This document shows positions 53,823 to 63,080 of a DNA stretch of 64,000 nt, one piece after another. The first letter of the stretch is position 1, and each line of letters opens with the position of its first letter. This DNA is from Anarhynchus alexandrinus (taxonomy: Eukaryota; Chordata; Aves; Charadriiformes; Charadriidae): positions 993,904-1,057,903 of the forward strand of contig VUYV01000046.1 of NCBI GenBank assembly GCA_008711295.1, in the 5' to 3' direction. The notes beneath the pieces are model-generated. The model had not been told where the DNA came from, made no database searches, and worked only from the letters and a program-made list of their open reading frames with translations. The position numbers were made by a program, and so were the translations under genes.

Positions 53823-53875
53823 CATAGAATCATGGAATCATAGAATGGTTTAGGTTGGAAAGGACCTTGAAGATC
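53823..53875 (-). mobile_element. CR1 LINE, tail only
   Basis: CATAGAATCATGGAATCATAG plus GGTTTAGGTTGGAAAGGACC and TTGAAGATC. It is extremely 5'-truncated (about 53 bases), 120 bases left of the LTR. Confidence 0.9.
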
Positions 53876-53995
53876 TTTATCTTTTGATCTTTGATCTACA
53901 AAAGTTGGTCTGCTGGGTGCCAGACCTGGTAAAAGTACCAGACCACAAGAGAGAGTGAGCTCCCTCAATGGACGGTAGAGTGCGGCCTCTCCAAG

Positions 53996-54583
53996 TGTCG
54001 TGGTTTAACCCCAGTCAGCAACTAACCACCCCACAGCCGCTTGCTCGCTCCCCCCTGGTGAGATGGGGCAGAGAATCAGAAGGGTAAAAGTAAGAAAAAA
54101 CTCGTGGGTTGAGATAAAGACAGTTGAATAGGTAAAGCAAAAGCTGTGCACACAAGCGAAGCAAAACAAGGAATTAATTCATCACTTCCCATCATCAGGC
54201 AGGTGTTCAGCCAGCTCCAGGAAAGCAGGGCTCCATCATCCATAACACTTACTTGGGAAGAAAAACTCCATAACTGAATGTCCCCCCTTCCTCCTTCTTC
54301 CCCCAGCTTCATACACTGAACACGACGTCATACGGTGTGGAATATCTCTTTGGTCCATTGGGGTCAGCTGTCCTGGCTGTGTCCCCTCCCAGCTTCTTGT
54401 GCCCCACAGCCTACTCGCTGGTGGGGTGGGAAGCAGAAAAGGCCTTGACGCTGTGTAAGCACTGCTCAGCAACAACTAAAACATCCCTGTGTTATCAATG
54501 CTGTTTTCAGCACAAATCCAAAACGTGGCCTCATACTAGCTCCTGGGAAGAAAATTAACTCTATCCCAGCCAAAACCAGCACA
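53996..54583 (-). mobile_element. Solo LTR of an avian endogenous retrovirus
   Basis: 588 bases bounded by TGTCGTGG at the left and CCAGCACA at the right, a TG...CA LTR. I recall this sequence as a widespread avian ERV LTR. No gag, pol or env sequence adjoins it, so it is a solo LTR. I infer minus orientation, because on that strand a CRE-like TGACGTC (54323-54330) is followed after about 10 bases by a decayed TATA-like box (TGTATGAAGC, 54308-54318). Flanking six bases (TCCAAG and CTGAAG) match at only three positions, so no clear target-site duplication is seen. The open frames on both strands inside it are not genes. Confidence 0.85.
54308..54330 (-). promoter_or_regulatory. Possible LTR U3 promoter elements (CRE-like and TATA-like)
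   Basis: Minus strand: TGACGTC followed by GTGTTCAG and TGTATGAAG. Order and spacing suit a U3 promoter. The TATA box is mutated, so activity is doubtful. Confidence 0.4.
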
Positions 54584-55750
54584 CTGAAGGGACCCAAGTG
54601 GTGGGAGGACCATTCATGATTCTGGGTGCCTCCCAGATATTTTACAAACTGACAGAAGCTGAGGCTCAAGACTTAGCTCAGATTACATCTGATTATTTTA
54701 CTGAAAAATGGTTTAAATCCTGCAAAAAGTAATTAACTTCATGTGCTGTGAAGCCACGCGTATGATTTAAACGCTGTGATTTTGTTTTCATTATCAGAAC
54801 CGGAATCTAGTGGTTCTGGCGAGGATTAGTGCTCTGCCTGACCTTCCCCAGTTGCCTTCTTGAATCTGGGTTTCTAACAAAGCCAGTTTGATGCAATTAC
54901 TTTTTCTGTTCTGTCATTACTGAGTTTTGAATTCACCAGTAAATTGAGGACTAGAGGTCTCAAAGACAGATTTAATTCTGAAAAGTTCTGTCAAAATCAT
55001 TGATGGGTAGAGGGGAAAGAGAAAAATCACTACCCCTGTTCTAAGAAAGACGGGCAGAGTTTAGTGAGTGCGTATGTGATTTGACACCTGGAGCTTTTTG
55101 GTTCTTTGGCAGGGAACGTGGAGAAATCTAGTCTGAGGTTAGAGGATCAAGAAAAGTCAAAGAACATAAATCCCTTATGAAACAGACTTTATTGTTCTTT
55201 CTGCTTATGAAAAAACTTCTTTGACTAAAAGTAGCGTTCTCTAAAATGTCTCAGAGGGAAGGATTTTGACCAAATACTTCCCGTGCGTCTGTTTTACCTT
55301 TGTTAAAAAAGATTCTGAGTTTTTATCTCCACCTAAGATAACTTGTAAGTCTTTAAGGAATATAGTAACTTGACAAAGAACAGAATTCTAGTATTAAGTG
55401 TACTCTTTCTGTTAAGAAATGAGTTTTCTAAGACACGATTCTTTTAACCTGCTATGCGCCTTCTGCTCCCGTGTCTTTGAAGACCAGTTTTAGAAGTCCA
55501 GGCGTTTATTTCCACTTCTGATGGAACTCGATCCGGAATGATGAAAGGAGTGGGAAGGTTCCCCACAGAGCAGCTGATGAGTGAGTTGCGTAGGATGCTG
55601 AAAGTCCTCCCTTAACTCACAATGATCCAGGAAATATGGTGCCAAATAAGAACTGGTCCTTCTGGCGACCAGCCTAATGACTTTTTGCCTGTTATTTTTT
55701 GAGTCTCTCTCTTTTAAAAAATAGTTTTAATGGATCTTTTTTTTTGTTCG
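54584..55750. other. Intronic sequence, nothing recognised
   Basis: Unique-looking DNA between the solo LTR and the duplicated block. No exon or known repeat family seen. Confidence 0.5.
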
Positions 55751-56604
55751 AGGGATGGGTTTTTAATTTTTTTTTGCCTTTCAAAGATAACAAACAGTTC
55801 CAATATAATGTTCAGTTTCTTTGAGCTGTTCTTTATCGCTGTTAAAGATGGCTTTGTTGCATTGCTGGAGGGACGTGAAATCTACCCAGTCTTTTTGCCT
55901 AGATCCAGAAAAGCAGGAGAGTCTTTCCTTTGCTTCCATAGTGTCATTTTCCCTTTCTCATTCATGGGCTTTCTTTACATTAGCAAAGACGTCTTACAAT
56001 TTTTGAGTATCTAATGGGAAATTTTCATCATGATCAGATCTTCTCAAAACCTGTATTGGCATCTCCATTTTTATTGGTATGCCTTCTGCATTGCGTTCCA
56101 TTCAGGTCTGACCTGTGTCAGAGATTGGTGCCTCACTCTTTTGTAGATTGCATATATGCTTATATATATGTATATTTTCACAGCTGTATTTTTCACACTG
56201 GAGGCTTTTGAAGTTTTTCATCCTGCGTATCCCTTAACTTTCCTAGCCTTTATTTGAGGGATGTTGGAAGTATGTTGGTAAATCAGCAGTTACTTGTTCA
56301 GTTCAGAGTTTGCTTTTAGTGGTATATGATAATTAGAAACTAATTAGAGGTTCATAACTCAAAGGTTAATTTAATAAGTGTGAATACATTTGTAATTTTC
56401 AAATGAAGGCTGTGCTTGCGGTTGATAACTGATCTCTGAGACCAAAGGTTATTTGAGTTTTGACACTTTAAGTGCTAAGAGATGTCTTTGCTGCCTCGGT
56501 ACTGTTAAAATAGAATTTGGGTTTCATTTAAATTGTTTTTTACCCTCTTCTCAGTTAGAATATTTTGCTTTGTTTTACTGAAAAAAAAAGTGACAAATAG
56601 CTTA

Positions 56605-57073
56605 TCATAGAATCATAGAATAGTTTGGGTTGGAGGAGACCTTTAAAGGTCATCTCGTTCAAATCCCCCTGTAATGAGCAGGGACATCTTCAACTAGATC
56701 AGGTTGCTCAGAGCCCCGTCCAACCTGACCTTGAATGTTTCCAGGGATGGGGCATCTCCCACCTCTGTGGCCAACCTGGGCCAGTGTTTCACCACCCTTC
56801 GCATAAATTTTTTTTCCTTATACCTAGTCTAAATCTACCCTCTGTTAGTTTAAAGCCATGACCCCTTGTCTTATCATAACAGGCCCTGCTAAAGTCTGTC
56901 CCCATCTTTCTTATAAGCTCCTTCTAAGTACTGAAAGGCCGCAATAAGTTCTCCCCAGAGCATTCTCTTCTCCAGGCTCAACAACCCCAATGCTCTCGGC
57001 CTGTCCTCATAGTAAAGGTGCTCCAGCCCTTGGAGCATCTTTGTAGCCTCCTCTGGACCTGCTCCAACAGGTC
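56605..57073 (-). mobile_element. CR1 LINE 3' part (copy A)
   Basis: Tail TCATAGAATCATAGAATAG, then GGGTTGGAGGAGACC, running back to CCTGCTCCAACAGGTC. It has many mutations in ORF2 (for example an AT-rich CGCATAAATTTTTTTTCC). It stops at the position in CR1 where the element at 57783 begins. The same CR1 recurs at 61677. Confidence 0.92.
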
Positions 57074-57201
57074 TGTTGTGTTAAGGGGCAAAGTAGTTTT
57101 GGTTTTTTTTCAAGTTTAAAATATATCTAGTATTTGCTTTTCTTGATTTGGAACCTTTTGGTTATTTTAAGACCATTCAGATGGAGAGGTAGAAACTGGT
57201 G

Positions 57202-57360
57202 TGGGTTGGAAGGGACCTTAAAGATCATCTAGTTCCAACCCCCTGCCATAGGCAGGGACACCTCCCACCAGCCCAGGTTGCTCAAAGCCCCATCCAACCT
57301 GGCCTTGAACACCTCCAGGGATGGGGCAGCCACAACTTCCCTGGGTGACCTATGCCATTG
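57202..57360 (-). mobile_element. CR1 LINE 3' fragment without tail (copy A)
   Basis: GGGTTGGAAGGGACCTTAAA through CACCTCCAGGGATGGGGCAG to CCTGGGTGACC. The octamer tail is absent; the left flank reads GGTAGAAACTGGT. Recurs at 60014 and 62276. Confidence 0.9.
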
Positions 57361-57671
57361 TCCTCTTGATTAACTGTCATTAATTAGGACGCTCTTGACT
57401 TTCCTTGATACAACCTTGTAGACACACTGGTAAAACTTCATATACTGTATGATGAGAAATCACTTGCTTTACTAGAATAATTCTTTTTCTCTGTTAAACT
57501 CATGGACAGACCAGGTGTGGTAAAACAAGTAGTGAAACGCAAAGTGCTCAGGCTTTTCCTACTCCAGGCACTGTTGCTTTTATAGCATATTCTTCAGGTC
57601 CCTCATCACCCTCTCATTTCCTCCATCACTTCAAAAATGCTTGGGAGACATCTCCAAACCTGATTCACAGC

Positions 57672-57672
57672 N
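57672..57672. other. Single N at end of duplicated block A
   Basis: One undetermined base precisely where copy A stops matching the copy at 60822-62744 (there the sequence continues CCTTTTTGCTGGTGAGCTG). It is a likely contig join. Confidence 0.85.
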
Positions 57673-57782
57673 TCTTTGCATACCAGCTGCGGCTGTATTC
57701 TGCCCTAGAAACCTTTTGATTTTATACCTTTCCTTAATGTGTGACCAATGCTGTATTATTGATCATTTTCAGATCATTCCAC

Positions 57783-58511
57783 ACAGGTCCATGGGTCTTT
57801 CTTGTGCTGAGGACCCCGGCACTGGACACAGTACTCCAGGTGGGGTCTCACCAGAGCAGAGCAGAGGGGCAGAATCACCTCCCTTGATCTGCTGGCCATG
57901 CTTTTTTTTGATGCAGCCCAGGATATGGTTGGCTTTCTGGGCTGTGAACACACATTGCCGGCTCATGTCCAGCTTTTCATCTACCAGTACCCCCAAGTAC
58001 CTCTGCAGGGCTGCTCTCAATCCCTTCATCCCCCAGCCTGTGTTGATACTGAGGGTTCCCCTGACCCAGGTGCAGGACCTTGCACTCGTTGTTGAACCCC
58101 ATGAGGTTCACATGGGCCCACTCCTCAAGCCTGTCCAGGTCCCTCTGGATGGCATCCCACCCCTCAGGTGTGTCAACTGCACCACTCAGAGTGGTGTCGT
58201 TGGCAAACTGTCTGAGGATGCACTCGATCCCACGGTCTATGTCGCAGGTACTAAACAATATGGACAAATACGGACCCCTGGGGGACACCACTTGTCACCG
58301 ATCTCTGTCTGGACATTGAGCTGTGGACTGCTACCCTCTGGATGCAACCATCCAACCAATTCCTCCTCCACCAAACAGTCCACCCATCAAACCCATATCT
58401 CTCCAATTCACAGAGAAGGACGTTGTGGCAAAGGCCTTACAGAAGTCCAGATAGATGACACCCGTCATTTTTCCCTTGTCCACCGATGTGGTCACTCCAT
58501 TGATGTCCATC
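57783..58511 (-). mobile_element. CR1 LINE internal part (RT region), lacking its 3' end
   Basis: Minus-strand CR1 ORF2 from the LLERVQ-side block (CCCGGCACTGGACACAGTAC) back to the motif-A region (AGGCCTTACAGAAGTCCAG). The frame 57977-58291 has [20 protein letters not shown] (catalytic box FAND at 58196-58207) and [22 protein letters not shown]1 copies normally keep the 3' end, so its absence points to deletion, insertion or misassembly. The complementary 3' half in the same orientation is at 56605-57073. Confidence 0.93.
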
Positions 58512-58531
58512 TGTGAATGAAAACTGAATAG

Positions 58532-59015
58532 ATAGAATCATAGAATCATAGAATGGTTTAGGTTGGAAAGGACCTTGAAGATCATCGAGTTCCAACCCCC
58601 CTGCCATAGGCAGGGACACCTCCCACTAGACCACGTTGCCCAAGGCCACGTCCAGCCTGGCCTTGAACACCTCCAGGGATGGGGACTCAACAACCTCTCT
58701 GGGCAACCTGTTCCAGTGCCTCACCACCCTCAAAGTGNNNNNNNNNNNNNNNNNNNNNNNNNNNNNNNNNNNNNNNNNNNNNNNNNNNNNNNNNNNNNNN
58801 NNNNNNNNNNNNNNNNNNNNNNNNNNNNNNNNNNNNNNNNNNAAGGCCGCAATAAGATCTCCGCGGAGCCTTCTCTTCTCCAGGCTGAACAGCCCCAACT
58901 CCTTCAGCCTCTCCTCATAGGAGAGGTGCTCCAGCCCTCGGAACATCCTCGTGGCCCTCCTCTGGACACGCTCCAGCAGGTCCATGTCCTTCTTATGTTG
59001 GGGACTCCAGAGCTG
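58532..59015 (-). mobile_element. CR1 LINE, 5'-truncated, containing the assembly gap
   Basis: Tail ATAGAATCATAGAATCATAG, then nearly the same wording as the CR1 at 8917-9422. The frame on both sides of the gap encodes [20 protein letters not shown] and [20 protein letters not shown]. Positions 58738-58842 are N. Confidence 0.94.
58738..58842. other. Assembly gap, 105 N
   Basis: A run of 105 undetermined bases inside a CR1. The matching part of the 8917-9422 CR1 (9127-9258) is 132 bases long, so the true gap is probably slightly longer than drawn. Confidence 0.97.
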
Positions 59016-59914
59016 AGATGTTTATCAAGAGTAAAATACATGGATCTAAAAGAAGTTAACAAGTTTTAAAAATTACTGCATTTACTAGAAGATATTTTTG
59101 TTGCATCCAAAATACCGCTAAGCCTTACAGGCAGGATACTAGAGGAACCAAGCATTGGAGGTATATTTTGCTTCAGTGATGGTGAGGTAATACTTACATA
59201 TATAGCATCACAGAGTACCAGACTGCTCAATTCCATGTACCCGTTTCTGAAGCGGAGGCATCTGTGGGGCTAATTTGCTTTATTGCAATCCTACATACAT
59301 TCTAAAAATGACTCCATCTCTGTTCTCAGTCATGGGCACCTGCAACAGGTTGTTTCACAGTTCTATGCAGTTAATATATGTAATCAATATATAATGGTCG
59401 GTTGGCTGCTTTTCCAGCAGGAGGCATCCCTACTTTTCTTCAACATCTGTCAAGATATAGTATCCTGATAACTAACGTGTTCCAGATGTGCCTTCCTGAT
59501 GGCCTCAGCACATTCCAGTCATGCATGGCAGATGTACTTGTTTGAGGGTCTCCGAGTAGGTGAATCACGGAATCACAGTCACACATTTGTTTTCATGGAG
59601 TACGAGTTCTATAAGTTTCTCTACAGCACAAGTTCATTAAAAGAGTATGTAATGGTTTTCCAACTGTTTGTTATTAATAACTGAGTAATTATGGCAATAT
59701 TACGAGCATGTTATCAAACCTACTTACTTAAAGTCATTGAATTTACTTAAACTCATTCAATTTGTGTCAGGTTACAGCAGTAGAGGTGGGACCCTGATGC
59801 TTTGTCCAGGCTCTGCAACACAACACAGATTCCGGTTGTATGCTGTGTGTACTGAATATGTAAAATACACATGATTTGGGGGAATAAGAAACAATTTTTA
59901 ATATTTTAATTCTT
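59016..59914. other. Intronic sequence, nothing recognised
   Basis: Unique-looking DNA with short open frames only (59283-59468, 59499-59684), neither recognised. Confidence 0.5.
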
Positions 59915-60820
59915 TTTTTTTTCAAGTTTAAAATATATCAAGTATTTGCTTTTCTTGATTTTGAACCTTTTGATTATTTTAAGACCATTCAGATGGAGAG
60001 GTAGAAACTGGTGTGGGTTGGAAGGGACCTTAAAGATCATCTGGTTCCAACCCCCCTGCCATAGGCAGGGACACCTCCCACCAGACCAGGTTGCTCAAAG
60101 CCCCATCCAGCCTGGTCTTGAACACTTCCAGGGATGGGGCAGCCACAACTTCCCTGGGTGACCTATGCCATTGTCCTCTTGATTAACTGTCATTAATTAG
60201 GACGCTCTTGACTTTCCTTGATACAACCTTGTAGACACACTGGTAAAACTTCATATACTGTATGATGAGAAATCACTTGCTTTACTAGAATCATTCTTTT
60301 TCTCTGTTAAACTCATGGACAGACCAGGTGTGGTAAAACAAGTAGTGAAACGCAAAGTGCTCGGGCTTTTCCTACTCCAGGCACTGTTGCTTTTATAGCA
60401 TATTCTTCAGGTCCCTCATCACCCTCTCATTTCCTCCATCACTTCAAAAATGCTTGGGAGACATCTCCAAACCTGATTCACAGCCTTTTTGCTGGTGAGC
60501 TGTTCCCCAATGATGTTTTCATAAACAGAACCACCCACCCATAATCATCAGAAGGAAATGAAGCAGCAAATTCAACTAATTTGCCTGAAGGTATGAGAGT
60601 ATTGAGTCGAGAGGGTTACAGAAACTGTCACAGGTGATCAAATTGGAGGTCCTCAGGGGTCCTATCCCACCTCCAGCAAAGTGGCAAGCAGCTCCTGGGA
60701 AATCATGTAAAGGAATTTCAGATATAAGACCTTTTTTTTTTTAATACTTATTCTTATTTTTTTTTTTTAATAGAAATATTTTTTTTAATGCATTATTCTT
60801 ATTTGGGTGTGGAGTACTGT
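59915..60820. repeat. Duplicated block, copy B (matches 62176-63080)
   Basis: From TTTTTTTTCAAGTTTAAAAT to GGTGTGGAGTACTGT this 906-base stretch recurs as 62176-63080 (905 bases). It differs from that copy more than copy A does (for example ATATCAAG against ATATCTAG, CCAGACCAGG against CCAGCCCAGG). Its first 570 bases also match 57099-57671. It ends exactly at an N (60821). Confidence 0.92.
60014..60172 (-). mobile_element. CR1 LINE 3' fragment without tail (copy B)
   Basis: Same fragment as at 57202, with several differences (six instead of five C in CCAACCCCCCTGCC, CTGGTCTTGAACACTTCC). It sits in copy B of the duplicated block. Confidence 0.9.
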
Positions 60821-60821
60821 N
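60821..60821. other. Single N joining duplicated blocks B and C
   Basis: One undetermined base between the end of copy B (GAGTACTGT) and the start of copy C (AGGGATGGG). It is a likely contig join. Confidence 0.85.
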
Positions 60822-61676
60822 AGGGATGGGTTTTTAATTTTTTTTTGCCTTTCAAAGATAACAAACAGTTCCAATATAATGTTCAGTTTCTTTGAGCTGT
60901 TCTTTATCGCTGTTAAAGATGGCTTTGTTGGCATTGCTGGAGGGACGTGAAATCTACCCAGTCTTTTTGCCTAGATTCAGAAAAGCAGGAGAGTCTTTCC
61001 TTTGCTTCCATAGTGTCATTTTCCCTTTCTCATTCATGGGCTTTCTTTACATTAGCAAAGACGTCTTACAATTTTTGAGTATCTAATGGGAAATTTTCAT
61101 CATGATCACATCTTCTCAAAACCTGTATTGGCATCTCCATTTTTATTGGTGTGCCTTCTGCATTGCGTTCCGTTCAGGTCTGACCTGTGTCAGAGATTGG
61201 TGCCTCACTCTTTTGTAGATTTGCATATATGCTTATATATATGTATATTTTCACAGCTGTATTTTTCACACTGGAGGCTTTTGAAGTTTTTCATCCTGCG
61301 TATCCCTTAACTTTCCTAGCCTTTATTTGAGGGATGTTGGAAGTATGTTGGTAAATCAGCAGTTACTTGTTCAGTTCAGAGTTTGCTTTTAGTGGTATAT
61401 GATAATTAGAAACTAATTAGAGGTTCATAACTCAAAGGTTAATTTAATAAGTGTGAATACATTTGTAATTTTCAAATGAAGGCTGTGCTTGCGGTTGATA
61501 ACTGATCTCTGAGACCAAAGGTTATTTGAGTTTTGACACTTTAAGTGCTAAGAGATGTCTTTGCTGCCTCGGTACTGTTAAAATAGAATTTGGGTTTCAT
61601 TTAAATTGTTTTTTACCCTCTTCTCAGTTAGAATATTTTGCTTTGTTTTACTGAAAAAAAAAGTGACAAATAGCTT

Positions 61677-62146
61677 ATCATAGAATCATAGAATAGTTTG
61701 GGTTGGAGGAGACCTTTAAAGGTCATCTCGTTCAAATCCCCCTGTAATGAGCAGGGACATCTTCAACTAGATCAGGTTGCTCAGAGCCCCGTCCAACCTG
61801 ACCTTGAATGTTTCCAGGGATGGGGCATCTCCCACCTCTGTGGCCAACCTGGGCCAGTGTTTCACCACCCTTCGCATAAATTTTTTTTCCTTATACCTAG
61901 TCTAAATCTACCCTCTGTTAGTTTAAAGCCATGACCCCTTGTCTTATCATAACAGGCCCTGCTAAAGTCTGTCCCCATCTTTCTTATAAGCTCCTTCTAA
62001 GTACTGAAAGGCCGCAATAAGTTCTCCCCAGAGCATTCTCTTCTCCAGGCTCAACAACCCCAATGCTCTCGGCCTGTCCTCATAGTAAAGGTGCTCCAGC
62101 CCTTGGAGCATCTTTGTAGCCTCCTCTGGACCTGCTCCAACAGGTC
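61677..62146 (-). mobile_element. CR1 LINE 3' part (copy C)
   Basis: Same insertion as at 56605-57073, with essentially the same sequence and flanks. It is therefore a copy by duplication and not an independent retrotransposition. Confidence 0.92.
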
Positions 62147-62275
62147 TGTTGTGTTAAGGGGCAAAGTAGTTTTGGTTTTTTTTCAAGTTTAAAATATATC
62201 TAGTATTTGCTTTTCTTGATTTGGAACCTTTTGGTTATTTTAAGACCATTCAGATGGAGAGGTAGAAACTGGTGT

Positions 62276-62433
62276 GGGTTGGAAGGGACCTTAAAGATCA
62301 TCTAGTTCCAACCCCCTGCCATAGGCAGGGACACCTCCCACCAGCCCAGGTTGCTCAAAGCCCCATCCAACCTGGCCTTGAACACCTCCAGGGATGGGGC
62401 AGCCACAACTTCCCTGGGTGACCTATGCCATTG
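62276..62433 (-). mobile_element. CR1 LINE 3' fragment without tail (copy C)
   Basis: Same fragment as at 57202-57360, with the same flanks, within copy C. Confidence 0.9.
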
Positions 62434-63080
62434 TCCTCTTGATTAACTGTCATTAATTAGGACGCTCTTGACTTTCCTTGATACAACCTTGTAGACACAC
62501 TGGTAAAACTTCATATACTGTATGATGAGAAATCACTTGCTTTACTAGAATCATTCTTTTTCTCTGTTAAACTCATGGACAGACCAGGTGTGGTAAAACA
62601 AGTAGTGAAACGCAAAGTGCTCAGGCTTTTCCTACTCCAGGCACTGTTGCTTTTATAGCATATTCTTCAGGTCCCTCATCACCCTCTCATTTCCTCCATC
62701 ACTTCAAAAATGCTTGGGAGACATCTCCAAACCTGATTCACAGCCTTTTTGCTGGTGAGCTGTTCCCCAATGATGTTTTCATAAACAGAACCACCCACCC
62801 ATAATCATCAGAAGGAAATGAAGCAGCAAATTCAACTAATTTGCCTGAAGGTATGAGAGTATTGAGTCGAGAGGGTTACAGAAACTGTCACAGGTGATCA
62901 AATTGGAGGTCCTCAGGGGTCCTATCCCACCTCCAGCAAAGTGGCAAGCAGCTCCTGGGAAATCATGTAAAGGAATTTCAGATATAAGACCTTTTTTTTT
63001 TTAATACTTATTCTTATTTTTTTTTTTTAATAGAAATATTTTTTTTAATGCATTATTCTTATTTGGGTGTGGAGTACTGT

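Larger units (their letters stand above)
55751..57671. repeat. Duplicated block, copy A (matches 60822-62744)
   Basis: From AGGGATGGGTTTTTAATTTT to CTGATTCACAGC this 1,921-base stretch recurs as 60822-62744 (1,923 bases). By eye I found only a handful of differences, including single-base insertions in GTTG(G)CATTG and AGAT(T)TGCAT plus a few substitutions. Copy A ends exactly at an N (57672). Confidence 0.93.
60822..63080. repeat. Duplicated block, copy C (most complete)
   Basis: It contains everything in copies A (60822-62744) and B (62176-63080) in one uninterrupted 2,259-base stretch, and continues into unique sequence at 63081 (GGAAATATTTAAACTG). It is therefore the best candidate for the true arrangement if the others are assembly duplicates. 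Confidence 0.9.

Noticed and set aside
54076..54475. Open frames inside the solo LTR
   Set aside because: LTR sequence is non-coding and the frames have no protein similarity I know.
57641..58516. 291-codon plus-strand open frame, the longest in the window
   Set aside because: It is the antisense of CR1 ORF2, starts before an N, and crosses a probable contig join.
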